NCBI GenBank assembly: GCA_046590195.1
Contig: JBKJTP010000294.1
Span: 1 to 17,718, forward strand
Reading direction: 5' to 3'
Origin: JBKJTP01 sp046590195
Lineage (GTDB): Bacteria > Bacteroidota > Ignavibacteria > Palsa-1295
Length of the DNA stretch: 17,718 bases
Shown here one piece after another: positions 1 through 8,934 of this stretch (its first letter is position 1; each line of letters opens with the position of its first letter). The notes beneath the pieces were generated by a model. The model ran no database searches. It saw only the letters and a program-made list of their open reading frames with translations, and had not been told where the DNA came from. Position numbers and translations under genes: made by a program.

Positions 1-74
1 CTGTCCACTAAGTCAGGACCAGATCATAGTGCACGCCTAAGCCTTAGGTCATCCTCCAAGCCAATAACTACACC

Positions 75-437
75 ATGCACTTCCTGACCTACCTCTGCAA
101 TTTCATCCTTCACATAACTCATACATCTGAGCAATTGGCCGACAACGCAATCGTTCGGGCGTATAAGGCAGGGAATGACTGGATCCCTGTGCGAGGCACC
201 GAGAATTCCAGCAGAGACCCCATGTATCACAATCTTGGGTTTAGAGTAGAATGGAAGTTCTCCGTGTTCTCAGAGGGTGATCTGACTTCCTATATTGAGG
301 TCTGGAATATGACAAATAGTCGGAATGTGCTGGGTAGAGCATACCATTTTGCTGAAAGCTTCTCAAACAATATTCGTGAGGAGCGCTACTACGGCACACC
401 GTTGCTGCCAGCCGGAGGGGTTTATTTCAGATTTTAG
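75..437 (+). pseudogene. C-terminal remnant of a TonB-dependent receptor-like outer-membrane beta-barrel
   Basis: Only the last part of this reading frame looks like a protein of known type. From about base 200 it encodes alternating aromatic/polar strands (RVEWKFSVFSEG, then SYIEVWNMTNSRNV) and ends in PLLPAGGVYFRF. A conserved 'N..N.rNv' turn, a 'P.LP..G' strand and a C-terminal phenylalanine are typical of the final strands of TonB-dependent receptor barrels. The frame has stops at 9-11 and 45-47. The first ATG at 75 has no ribosome binding site, and residues before about 20 do not look like barrel. None of the three forward frames from base 1 to about 120 gives a convincing receptor continuation. 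There is no plug domain or signal peptide. It is most simply a decayed or rearranged 3' end of a receptor gene; a frameshift close to the window edge is the alternative. Confidence 0.45.
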
Positions 438-500
438 AACGATGTCAGACACACTACAAAGTAGAGCGAGCATTCGCGACCAAACTTCTGAAAGAATTTA

Positions 501-1949
501 ATGGATACCCTTCGGAGCCTGATCGGCACCTTGTCAAAGTCCGAAAAGCGGGCGTTTAAACTTCTAGCTAAGCGGCAACAAGCTGATAAGGCCTATATAG
601 AGCTTTTCGACAGTATCGAAGCGGAGCAGCCGACAGATGAATTTGTCCCCGGTGCAACCAAGGAACGTCCGTTCGTTAAGAACTACCTGCAGAGCCAACT
701 CATCGAAGTGCTTCGACTCCTGTACTCGGAGTCTAGTCCTACAACTACATTACTTACCCGACTAACCGATATCCATCTGCTGATCCAGCGCAAGCAGTTT
801 GTATTAGCTTGGAAGCTATATGGGAAGGCTACCAAACTTGCGGAGGAGTCCAGTGATTTCGTTCTCGTGCTGAAGCTCTTAGAGTGTGAAAGGATGCTTC
901 CTCCTCGCGATCGTGATCAGGACAAGCGCGAGCATGTATTGGCTATTAGAGGGCGACAAAGCAAATACGCAGAGCTGAACCGAATGCTGCTAGTTCTCCA
1001 GGAGGCGTATGACAACATCTACTGGAATCAAATGTCAACCGGGTCTGCCATGACCGATGCAGTGAGGATTGATTATGACAGCTTTTTCGCCGTCGTAAGT
1101 GATATTCCGGACAATCTTGATTTCCGGGTTGACATTTGGAAAAAGTTAGTTGCTATTAGATACTATCAGGCCATCGTGGATCCAGACGTGGCAGTTCAGC
1201 ACAGTGCGTCCTTGGTTGCACATTTCAAATCCAACCCAAGACAAGCTCAGTATCATTCTGAGTTATTCAAACGAGCATACGGACTGCATAGTTTTAATCT
1301 GGTAGGAGCTGGATCTCTTGACGAAGCCTTGCACACTTGTCAGGAGTTTAAGCGTGTTTGCGGCACTGACCTTTCGGATTCCCATGTACCAATACTTGCG
1401 TTGATCGAATTCAACCTCTTACTTGATAAGTCCGACATCAAAGGACTAGACCATCTGAGTGACCACCTCACAGCCTTGTTAGGGACGGATTTGGGATCGC
1501 CACTCAATATGGCAATGCGGTATTGTCTGGCAAGAATAGCGTTCTTAAATGACGACTTTGTGAAGACTCTTGATTGGCTAGAAGGAATAACTTCCCAAAC
1601 CAAGCATGGAGGATTTGATTCTATCTACGCCTCAGCACGAGGCATGCACCTCATCATTCACTTTGAATTGGGAAATCATGATTACCTTAAGTATGCGATT
1701 CGGGCTTACAAACAATTCTTAAAACGAACAGATCACCTAGTACCCGTTACAGACGCTCTGCTTACATTTCTAGCGCGGTCCAAAAAGCCTACTAAACACG
1801 ATTACCTTGAACTTGAGCATGAACTGATCAACATCACCTTTGCAGGATCAAGCATACGTGTTATGGAGACCACTGAATTGAATGTTTGGCTGACGAGTAA
1901 GACAAGAGGCATATCTATAAGAGAAGCTTTCACCACTCGACAGCACTAA
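501..1949 (+). CDS. Conserved helical-repeat protein with N-terminal LSKSEKR signature
   Basis: This is a 482-residue protein, intact and without a signal peptide or membrane segment, so probably cytoplasmic. Residues 11-24 read LSKSEKRAFKLLAK. This matches an N-terminal signature I recall from uncharacterised Bacteroidota-type proteins of similar size (SLSKSEKRYFK in relatives). Further on come a 'KNYLQSQLIEVLRLL' helix and then a long run of amphipathic helices (about 85-460) spaced like TPR or other alpha-solenoid repeats. No catalytic motif can be seen. A protein-protein interaction role would suit the fold but is only inference. The ATG at 501 is preceded by GAAAGAA, a weak ribosome site, 6 bases away. 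The gene stands alone: the receptor remnant lies upstream, a strong hairpin follows the stop, and the next gene converges on it. Confidence 0.85.
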   Translation: MDTLRSLIGTLSKSEKRAFKLLAKRQQADKAYIELFDSIEAEQPTDEFVPGATKERPFVKNYLQSQLIEVLRLLYSESSPTTTLLTRLTDIHLLIQRKQFVLAWKLYGKATKLAEESSDFVLVLKLLECERMLPPRDRDQDKREHVLAIRGRQSKYAELNRMLLVLQEAYDNIYWNQMSTGSAMTDAVRIDYDSFFAVVSDIPDNLDFRVDIWKKLVAIRYYQAIVDPDVAVQHSASLVAHFKSNPRQAQYHSELFKRAYGLHSFNLVGAGSLDEALHTCQEFKRVCGTDLSDSHVPILALIEFNLLLDKSDIKGLDHLSDHLTALLGTDLGSPLNMAMRYCLARIAFLNDDFVKTLDWLEGITSQTKHGGFDSIYASARGMHLIIHFELGNHDYLKYAIRAYKQFLKRTDHLVPVTDALLTFLARSKKPTKHDYLELEHELINITFAGSSIRVMETTELNVWLTSKTRGISIREAFTTRQH

Positions 1950-1965
1950 CATCAAACGAATTAAA

Positions 1966-1993
1966 AAGGCCCCTACTACTAAGTAGGGGCCTT
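1966..1993. terminator. Bidirectional intrinsic terminator between convergent genes
   Basis: A perfect 12-bp stem (AAGGCCCCTACT paired with AGTAGGGGCCTT) closes a four-base ACTA loop. It sits 16 bases after the stop of the + strand gene and 12 bases after the end of the - strand gene. Read on the - strand it is followed by CCTTTTTAA, a good U-tract. Read on the + strand the tail is CCTTCTGTTTG, which is weaker. It therefore probably serves both genes, and the - strand gene best. Confidence 0.85.
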
Positions 1994-2005
1994 CTGTTTG
2001 TTCAG

Positions 2006-5000
2006 TTATTTGGTGATCTTAAGCGCTTTGCTTTGAACACTCCTTCCGTTCGAGACCTTAACATAGTACATCCCTTCAGCATACTTCGATGTGTTGAGCT
2101 TTACAAGATGTGTACCCGCTTGCTTGAGCATGTCTCCAACATGACTTAGCTCTCTACCCAACAGGTCATACACGCGTACATCAATATTCGAAGTTTCGCC
2201 ATGTAGCTCGAATCTTAGCTCAACAAGATCGACGGTAGGATCATAGCTAATACTCTTGACCGTGAGATCCTTAATGCTTTTGCCATCCAGGAATCCCTGC
2301 ATGGCCTCATCTCCGCATTGGGGATCAAGGATTAATGTTGCAGGAACATAGGTGGTTGGCATGTAGCAGATGCTGCTTCCCATAGAATCCAGCCACAATG
2401 CGTTTGCAACTTCGAGCTGTGTCGTGCTTGTCGCTGCTCCAGACACTCGAGCATATACAGTTACCTCCGCCGCATTTTCTGTAATCAGAATATCAGTATT
2501 CGATAACTGGGCTGTGCTGATCCTCCACGTCTCTCGGCCAGTCGCATCCCTGCTCACTAGCGTTGACGTAAGCTGAACATTGCCGGGCCCAATCACACTT
2601 TCGTCGAAGTGTAGAGCATCTCCCATAAAGCTCATGTCGAAACTGTAGCCACGCACGGCTGCATCCGCGCCAGCCAGACTAGCTGCCGCCTTGACGGGGA
2701 TCGTAACAGCGCTATTGGCCAATGCCTTGTAGACGACACCGCCACCTAAGTCACCAGCTGCGATCACTTGAGGTATCACCTTCCCTATCCCGCTTAGAGG
2801 CACGATGACCTGCTTCGTCGAGTCCCTGATCACGAAAGTGAATCTAAGACCAGCCTTAAGCACCGCCTGTGAGGAAGGTATGAACTTCACTGGCACCGTG
2901 TAAGACTCCATTGGTAGGAGACTCACAGGGTTTGTTAGTTCAGTGACGAGTTCGAAGTCAGAGGCATTAAGCCAGTCACTGGTATTAACAACCGCGACCT
3001 CTGTGATCACCAACGATTCGTGGGAGCTCAGATTGGTGAACTGCCCGGACAGGGTTTTATCCAAACAGGTGAACACCTCGTTGTAATTTGCGCCTTGAGC
3101 TGTATAGTTAGTGTTGGTCGCCATTAACGTGAGCTTGACGATTTGATTTTGCGCGCAGCTCGGTTGGAGAACCTGTATTTCCAGCTCACACGAATACAAT
3201 CGCGGCTCATTTCCTGCCCTAGCAACGACCGTTATCTCTTGCAGCTCACCCGGGCTGACACTAAAGCGCTTAGGACTAATTGCGAAACTAGCTATGTCTC
3301 CATTCGTCGCAAGAATATCGTCAACGTTGAGGACGTCCGACCCTGTGTTTTGGATCACAAGCTTTTCGGTTACCTCAGTCCCGACCATGACTGTTCCTAG
3401 ATCACGCACGTTTGCACCCTGCAGCTGGAGTACAGGTGCCATTCGATGACCAGAAAGGTTGGTTATGGGTTGTACTCCCGCACTCGTAACGGCAACCAGT
3501 TGGGCAAGTTGTGGCTCGATCGTTGTCCCTGCCACGTTCGGATCGAATTCCACCACGTACTGGATCCCGCCTGACTTATCCGTCTGAGGATCAAGTACAA
3601 AGCCTTGAATACGATTTGCCGGAATGCTTTGCACAATTTTGTACGATGCTTTTCCAGGTCCAATGATCTCTACGCGCTCGACAAGTGCCGCTTCCTCTTG
3701 ATCATTATAGAGGGTGTCAACATAGCGAGGGCGCTCGATACAGTTAACGGCACCGAAGTACTTGTTAAGTACGGTAAGCTTCGCACCTGGAACCTGTGAG
3801 ATACCAACTAGTCGCGAGTGATCCTTATCCAATTCTTTGAATGGCTCTGGGATATTCGTCGCATACGAGATATCTATTATGTGCTCCCCAAGCCTGGATG
3901 GTGTAAAACAGAACCCAACAAGGGCATAAGACCCAGGAGAGATTACGATTGGGAAGGACTGGCCCGCCTCAAGCGCGAAATCTGGATTTCCTGTGGTCAG
4001 GTCGTGCGCACCAATTTCCAGCGGATATTTGCCGCGATTGTATATGCGGATCTTCGAGCATTTCGATTCTCCCGTATCTACAGAACCGAAATCGTGGTCT
4101 TCTGCATAGATCTTTGGAATGACACCTTCTCCGCGCAGCGCGAACGCGAGTCTGGCACAAGAGGAAGTAATAACTAGTGAGTCAATTGCGATGACTGTAT
4201 CCAATGCCGCATAGCACAGCTGGAATTTCAGACTGTCGCCTGCAGCAATAGACTGTTGATCGATCGATGATGTTATGCTGAACTTACCACCTTTGGCAAG
4301 CCCCAAGACACCTATATCTTGTATTCGCAACAGCGTCGGCTGATCATTCCGCAACGTTACAGTGATGCAGCTGTCACTGCCAATCAATAAAGCTCCGAAG
4401 TCATAATCGGGCTTAGGATCCACTGAGAACTTTGGAGCACTGTAGAAATATTCGTAGACAGTGTCGTTCTCAGCAAAATCGATCGCATAGATCGCAGCAT
4501 ATGCATCCTTTGAACGATCCAGAACTCTCAGTTTAAACTTTGCTACACTATCGCTCACATTGAATTGAGGATCGATCTCGAAAGCATAGTTAACCGAGGA
4601 CCTATACCAGCGTTTGTCACCTGATTCCTCTATCAGGCTGATCTCTGCGATGTGGGTGTCATCAAAAGTGTCCTGTGGCATCCTGTGAAGCTCTTGAAGA
4701 GTGACCTCATAGTCGCCGCAGTCTTCTAATCTTGCTGCTTCCAACGGCGCCACTGGATCATTAGACTCAGTGCGCAAAGCCATTCCAGCGGGCCAGCCAT
4801 AGCTCTCGACAGAGGTGTAGCCGTACATATAGACTCCGAATCGCTCTGGTCCTTCAGCAACGTACGTAATTTCGTCACCCGTCAATTGTACTCGAACAGC
4901 GACGTAGTCTGTTCCTGGAAAGTTTGCCGTGCCCGCAGCTCCAAATCCGCTTAGCGCCTTAGGCTCATTCTTTCCCGCCTTCAGTATGATTTTTGAGATT

Positions 5001-6175
5001 CCTTCCTTCGTACAGATAAACGTAGCGTAGTGCCGGAAAGCGGTACCGCCAGCGTTGCTTGGTGTTCGAAATACGATCTTCTTTTGGAATTGCTCCTTTG
5101 GAGTCATCGTGATAATGTCTGGATCGCCCGGGCCTGTATCTCCGAACGCTCCTTCGGTATAATTGTAGGACATTACCATGAACTTCTTCCGATTGATCGA
5201 GCGAAATACGGTTGGCACCAGGCTTTGACTCACTTCAAAGTATTCACCTGCATTAAGCTGCTTCAAGCTTCCATTCACGCTGATACGATTGTTATCCTGA
5301 GCCGAGACGACTCGAATATAGTCACCGCAGAGAGGCCGACCGTTCATCGGCATCTCAAAGTATTCTGTCCCCCACTTCTCCACCGGAGGAAGCATTTCGA
5401 TCAAGTGATCCTTTGAGTTGTTTGCTGCACCTAGTTCGACACTTGCCCGTTGATGTCCTGTTAAGAATGCTACTGGCTTGTCACTTTCGACCGAGGAGCC
5501 TGTGAGATCATCGGTACCCCAGTTCCATCCTGTCGTTTGGACCAGATACGTTTGACCTCGTTGCAGGGTCACGGTCCATGATTGGCCCGCTTCATGGCCA
5601 ATGACACGTCCATCACCATCCAGACATGTAGTGGCGGTCGTTGATATCTTGACCCTCGTGTTATCGTATGGAGCAATGATCATCATTTCACCCCCAAGGT
5701 GATCCGATCCCGGGGAATACGCGTCATCATAGTAGCTAAATGCATAATACTTCTTGCCATATGCGGTCGTCGGCAAGGCCAAATAGCCGTCAGCGGTAGC
5801 ATCGCCGTTTGACATTGCGTACAAAGCTATCGGAGCCTTTGCAGTAACTCTGATCGCCTTATGAACTGGCGTTTCGCGATCTCGCGTCTCAGCCAATGCT
5901 ACATTGAGTAGGACCGTCTTTGCTTCGTTCTCTCTGAGGTCTACAGACGTACGTTGTACGATCTGGCCATTATCTCCAAATTGCTCGATAAGGACCTTGT
6001 TGCTTGTTCCCGATGCCACATAGAGTGAGAGTGTCTTTGCAGGGGTGATGTAGTTTGGCATAAAGCCAATCCAGAACTCCTTGCCCTCAGAAGTAACGCC
6101 TTGTGCGCTAACGCGTGCTGCGCACAGAAGCGCTAGCAGCACTATCGCTATCATGATGTTGTGTTTTGCTTTCAT
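2006..6175 (-). CDS. Large secreted protein: IgGFc-binding N-terminal domain, ASH/HYDIN-like modules, cohesin-like module, T9SS type A sorting domain
   Basis: The chosen start, ATG at 6175, gives 1389 residues with a clear signal peptide (MKAKHN, hydrophobic IMIAIVLLALLCA, then VSAQG). An ATG at 6235 would add 20 unlikely residues in front. Residues about 27-470 match the IgGFc-binding N-terminal family: GKEFWIGFMPN near the start, YLALPTTAYG, 'SDKPVAFLTGHQ', and the closing YGYTSVESYGWPAGM. Residues about 585-1130 hold repeated ASH/HYDIN-like beta modules ('DFGALLIGSDS', 'DFGSVDTGES', 'DLGTVMVGTEVTEKLVIQNTG'). About 1135-1270 resembles a cohesin-type fold (GYSFDMSFMGDALHF). The last 80 residues form a T9SS sorting domain (IDVRVYDLLGREL, then GMYYVKVSNG and a KITK end). 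The protein should pass through Sec and then T9SS to the cell surface or medium. A role in adhesion or binding is inferred. It is monocistronic, with terminators on both sides. Confidence 0.9.
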   Translation of the reverse strand: MKAKHNIMIAIVLLALLCAARVSAQGVTSEGKEFWIGFMPNYITPAKTLSLYVASGTSNKVLIEQFGDNGQIVQRTSVDLRENEAKTVLLNVALAETRDRETPVHKAIRVTAKAPIALYAMSNGDATADGYLALPTTAYGKKYYAFSYYDDAYSPGSDHLGGEMMIIAPYDNTRVKISTTATTCLDGDGRVIGHEAGQSWTVTLQRGQTYLVQTTGWNWGTDDLTGSSVESDKPVAFLTGHQRASVELGAANNSKDHLIEMLPPVEKWGTEYFEMPMNGRPLCGDYIRVVSAQDNNRISVNGSLKQLNAGEYFEVSQSLVPTVFRSINRKKFMVMSYNYTEGAFGDTGPGDPDIITMTPKEQFQKKIVFRTPSNAGGTAFRHYATFICTKEGISKIILKAGKNEPKALSGFGAAGTANFPGTDYVAVRVQLTGDEITYVAEGPERFGVYMYGYTSVESYGWPAGMALRTESNDPVAPLEAARLEDCGDYEVTLQELHRMPQDTFDDTHIAEISLIEESGDKRWYRSSVNYAFEIDPQFNVSDSVAKFKLRVLDRSKDAYAAIYAIDFAENDTVYEYFYSAPKFSVDPKPDYDFGALLIGSDSCITVTLRNDQPTLLRIQDIGVLGLAKGGKFSITSSIDQQSIAAGDSLKFQLCYAALDTVIAIDSLVITSSCARLAFALRGEGVIPKIYAEDHDFGSVDTGESKCSKIRIYNRGKYPLEIGAHDLTTGNPDFALEAGQSFPIVISPGSYALVGFCFTPSRLGEHIIDISYATNIPEPFKELDKDHSRLVGISQVPGAKLTVLNKYFGAVNCIERPRYVDTLYNDQEEAALVERVEIIGPGKASYKIVQSIPANRIQGFVLDPQTDKSGGIQYVVEFDPNVAGTTIEPQLAQLVAVTSAGVQPITNLSGHRMAPVLQLQGANVRDLGTVMVGTEVTEKLVIQNTGSDVLNVDDILATNGDIASFAISPKRFSVSPGELQEITVVARAGNEPRLYSCELEIQVLQPSCAQNQIVKLTLMATNTNYTAQGANYNEVFTCLDKTLSGQFTNLSSHESLVITEVAVVNTSDWLNASDFELVTELTNPVSLLPMESYTVPVKFIPSSQAVLKAGLRFTFVIRDSTKQVIVPLSGIGKVIPQVIAAGDLGGGVVYKALANSAVTIPVKAAASLAGADAAVRGYSFDMSFMGDALHFDESVIGPGNVQLTSTLVSRDATGRETWRISTAQLSNTDILITENAAEVTVYARVSGAATSTTQLEVANALWLDSMGSSICYMPTTYVPATLILDPQCGDEAMQGFLDGKSIKDLTVKSISYDPTVDLVELRFELHGETSNIDVRVYDLLGRELSHVGDMLKQAGTHLVKLNTSKYAEGMYYVKVSNGRSVQSKALKITK

Positions 6176-6292
6176 AATCAATAGTAAACTTTTGTCACAC
6201 GTATACAAGACGTTCGCTGCTTCGACCGTTACCATTAGGATACTGCACAGATATTGTGATGATTTTGGTATTCAGTTAATGGATGAAATTTA

Positions 6293-6318
6293 AAAGGCAG
6301 ACATTGCTGCCTGCCTTT
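6293..6318 (-). terminator. Intrinsic terminator after the GEVED gene
   Basis: An 8-bp stem AAAGGCAG/CTGCCTTT encloses a 10-base loop that can itself pair partly (GCAG with CTGC). Read on the - strand the hairpin is followed by TAAATTT. It lies 25 bases beyond the stop of the 6343-7791 gene and 118 bases before the start of the next - strand gene, so the two are separate transcription units. Confidence 0.7.
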
Positions 6319-6342
6319 AGCTTCTCTTGGATGTTACTTAGA

Positions 6343-7791
6343 TCACTTGACCACCTGCAACTGCCTGTGATGTGTCACGCCACTCTTCGTAACCACAATT
6401 ACCGTGTAGGTCCCAGAGGAAAGCGCTGAGACTTCGATCTCGAGCTTCTTACCTGTCACTCCTGGAAGGTCACTTACACGGACGCCCGCGGCATTGATGA
6501 TCGACACACTTTCAAGATATTGAGTTGATTCAAGTGTGACTTTGCGAGCTGCAGGATTGGGGGCAATCGCGAGCTCATAGTCGATCCCTTCTTCATTGAC
6601 GCCTGCAAGCTCTGTTTCGATCATGAAGCTTTGGCCCTTACTCGCGATCTTATTGTTTGCATCTCCTCGCTCATACGCAGTGATGAGCCAGTTCACCATC
6701 ACAGAACCGCCAGCATTATTGACCGCTGGAACAACCCACGTATATGCTGTATCCATCAAGTTACGAATCAATACCGGCGCGTCAGACCCGATTTGTAACT
6801 TAAGATCATAGCTCGTCTGGCTACCAGCAATGAAGGAGGAAGTCCAAATGAACTTCACAGTATCTCCCGTTCGGTACTCATTCGCATGCGTTGGGGCCAA
6901 GAGCTGAGGCTCGGTCGGCTTCGGCGAAGCAGTGGCAACGATCGTAATGGTCTCTTGCTTCTGAGCACCGCGATCATCTGCTACCAGCAACTTTATCTCG
7001 TACGAACCAGCCACAGCTGGAGTACCATATAGGCGCAAGCCCTCTTTTGCATTTGCGGTAGAATCGCTCCAGCTCAGCCAGGTTGGCTTTTCCAGCACAT
7101 CGAAATAGACTAGATCACCGTCGGGATCTGTAGCTGACACGAAAGCATCGAAGGCCTTTCCTACGCGTGCGCTAAGTGTCTTTCCTATATCAAGTGTCGG
7201 GTTAGCATTGCTTCCGCCAATGACGTTAACGGTGTAATCTTCTACCTCTCCGTGGTGGCCAAGCTTGAACTCGCCAAACTCTTCGTAGCCGCAAGGAGTA
7301 GGAAGCGGATGAGCCATCTCGTCAGTCATGTCACAGTAGACGCGCATTCTGGTTGGACCCGCTGCAGCATCGGCTGGCACTTGAAAGTCAAATGGTACAA
7401 GGCTTCCAGTCTTGCGAGTCCACCGCCCTATCTCCTCACCGGCGTCATCAAAGTCTTTATCTTGATTCCAGTCGATCCAAACAACAACATTGCTCTGGAA
7501 GGCTTGGCCGGAGATGCTTGTGATCGCCGTAGCGCTCATCTTGTAGAAGTTTCCGGTGGTAAGCGAGGTCTCTTCGCCGGTGTTCGTATAGAACTCCTTT
7601 GCGATCGACTCTCTCAACAAGGCTGGCTCGCCGTTCAAAGAGACTTTCGTAAGACCTACATAAGTGTCTTGTGTGAAGGGCGGGATGCAATATCCCTCTT
7701 CATCGGTGTGCTCGGCTCGCGCGTTACTTGATGCAACAATGGCGACTCCAAACAATAGATGTTTCAATGCAACCCGTAAAGATGTCTTCAT
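6343..7791 (-). CDS. Secreted GEVED-domain protein with cadherin-like and FN3-like modules and T9SS sorting domain
   Basis: The start was set at ATG 7791 (482 residues) because it opens a good signal peptide: MKTSLRVALKHLLFGVAIVA, cleavage after SNARA. A longer in-frame reading to 7992 adds 67 residues that do not look like protein. Residues about 30-190 form a GEVED domain: YCIPPF at the start, the acidic VVWIDWNQDKDFDDAGEE, 'TRMRVYCDM', a cysteine at 167, and GEVEDYTVNV. Residues 197-288 are an Ig/cadherin-like module (SATDPDGD, 'KPTWLSW', YGTPAVAGSYEIKL). Residues 292-395 are a second beta-sandwich with WLITAYERG. From about 403 a T9SS type A tail begins with ELAIAPNPA and ends GTYTVIVV...LQVVK. 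The role is probably a surface or secreted binding protein; the ligand is unknown. A TATACT element lies about 35 bases upstream of the start. Confidence 0.88.
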   Translation of the reverse strand: MKTSLRVALKHLLFGVAIVASSNARAEHTDEEGYCIPPFTQDTYVGLTKVSLNGEPALLRESIAKEFYTNTGEETSLTTGNFYKMSATAITSISGQAFQSNVVVWIDWNQDKDFDDAGEEIGRWTRKTGSLVPFDFQVPADAAAGPTRMRVYCDMTDEMAHPLPTPCGYEEFGEFKLGHHGEVEDYTVNVIGGSNANPTLDIGKTLSARVGKAFDAFVSATDPDGDLVYFDVLEKPTWLSWSDSTANAKEGLRLYGTPAVAGSYEIKLLVADDRGAQKQETITIVATASPKPTEPQLLAPTHANEYRTGDTVKFIWTSSFIAGSQTSYDLKLQIGSDAPVLIRNLMDTAYTWVVPAVNNAGGSVMVNWLITAYERGDANNKIASKGQSFMIETELAGVNEEGIDYELAIAPNPAARKVTLESTQYLESVSIINAAGVRVSDLPGVTGKKLEIEVSALSSGTYTVIVVTKSGVTHHRQLQVVK

Positions 7792-8400
7792 AATTGTATT
7801 TAATGATTGAAATTCTGATAGTATAACGGGCTGCTGATAGGTGGTTACGTTTCGATCGCTGCACAGAAAAGGGATGCATTTTGGCGTCCACCGCCAGGCA
7901 GAGTCAATATGATAGAGTCTTTGTAAGTATTCTTTGACCTTCGACTCACAATTGCAATCCCTGTAGATTGAAGCTATCAGCGCTTCTCTCATGGGCTTCT
8001 CCTATAGTGTGCTGCATCATTGCTAGGAGTCTCAATTGACTTGGTATCAATTGCATCTGAGTGCTCACAGTTTAGGGCGATAGAATGACCTGCATAATGG
8101 TACTGGAATGGAGACCGGATCACTGCGTTCACCTTTTTATCAATATCACTCTCTATTTTGGACTTCCAAATTCATCCGGAACTTGTGCGTACTCCCACGT
8201 GCAGATAGTTTGAGTTGGTTGTTATGGGGTGCAGCCGCGATCAACGACCTCCAAAGGCGCTAGCTAAGAAACGATATACCACAGAAATGCTGGCTTTGAG
8301 TACAAGGGCAGCAATAAGCACCGCACATTCACGCCGATCAAATGAAACCTTCATCTGACCAGCTGTCACTAGAACCTGCATCACCGTTCATCTTCTCAGA
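7792..8400. other. Gene-poor intergenic region between divergent genes
   Basis: These 609 bases separate the divergently read GEVED gene and the SRPBCC gene. I find no convincing gene. A 44-codon + strand frame starting at 8224 and the - strand extension to 7992 lack recognisable features and ribosome sites. The heptamer TCAATTG occurs twice, at 8032-8038 and 8047-8053, 15 bases apart. A TATACT box reads toward the GEVED gene at about 7825. Promoters for both neighbours must lie here, but I cannot place them firmly. No hairpin followed by a T-run was seen. Confidence 0.5.
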
Positions 8401-8409
8401 GTGTCACAT

Positions 8410-8856
8410 ATGAAATACACATTAGATATAGAAATAGATAAGTCGATAGACAAGGTATGGACTCTAAGCAGGGACCAGGGCAGACTATCTGTTTGGCAGC
8501 ATGGGCTTGTTTCAGTAGCGCTCCAAGAAGGCAACTGGAGCGAACCAGGTAGCAAAACTGAACTCACCTATCAAATGGGCAAGAGACGTATCACAATGAT
8601 CGAGACTGTGATACACGCCTCAAATCCTCGCAGCTTTAAGGCTCAATATGAGTCAAAAGGAGTTGTAAACAATAATGTGAATTCATTCACATCTTTGGGG
8701 CCAGGCAAAACATTGTGGAGACAAGAGACCGAATTCAAGTTTACGGGCTTTATGAGAATTATCGGATTGCTGTTTGGCTCGTCGTTCAAGAAACAAACAC
8801 TTCAAACGATGCAAGCCTTTAAGAGCTTTGCAGAGTCAGAAGTCAACATTGGATGA
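8410..8856 (+). CDS. SRPBCC-family (START/polyketide-cyclase-like) protein
   Basis: This is a 148-residue cytoplasmic protein with no signal peptide. It has the pattern of small SRPBCC proteins: MKYTLDIEIDKSIDKVWTL as first strand and helix, VWQHGLVSV near residue 30, a GSKTELTYQMGKR strand, MIETV, 'GVVNNNVNSF', and a C-terminal helix FKKQTLQTMQAFKSFAE that would close the ligand cavity. The whole domain is present. The ATG at 8410 was chosen because relatives begin with MKYTL; a GTG at 8401 would add only three residues. Neither has a good ribosome site. The ligand and reaction cannot be told from sequence. The next gene follows 78 bases later on the same strand, but it encodes an exported protein, so a shared function is doubtful. 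Confidence 0.85.
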   Translation: MKYTLDIEIDKSIDKVWTLSRDQGRLSVWQHGLVSVALQEGNWSEPGSKTELTYQMGKRRITMIETVIHASNPRSFKAQYESKGVVNNNVNSFTSLGPGKTLWRQETEFKFTGFMRIIGLLFGSSFKKQTLQTMQAFKSFAESEVNIG

Positions 8857-8934
8857 ACATTTGTGTCTTGATCCTCAGCAACAGTCCATCAGTACAGGTG
8901 TCTCTTACAGGTATTCACATATTTTCAAATACTT

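Noticed and set aside
3818..4177. 119-codon + strand frame inside the 1389-residue protein gene
   Set aside because: It lies antisense to a strongly supported gene and has no ribosome site or recognisable motif; the same holds for other antisense frames in the long - strand genes.
6176..6208. Bacteroidota-type promoter (TTG, 19-base gap, TACTATTG) reading toward the 1389-residue protein gene
   Set aside because: The -7 element would end three bases before the chosen start codon, leaving no leader; the match may be chance.
7792..7992. N-terminal extension of the GEVED protein to an ATG at 7992
   Set aside because: The added 67 residues would precede a standard signal peptide that begins at 7791, and they are not protein-like.
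8224..8358. 44-codon + strand frame in the intergenic region
   Set aside because: No ribosome site and no protein-like pattern; short open stretches of this size are expected by chance.
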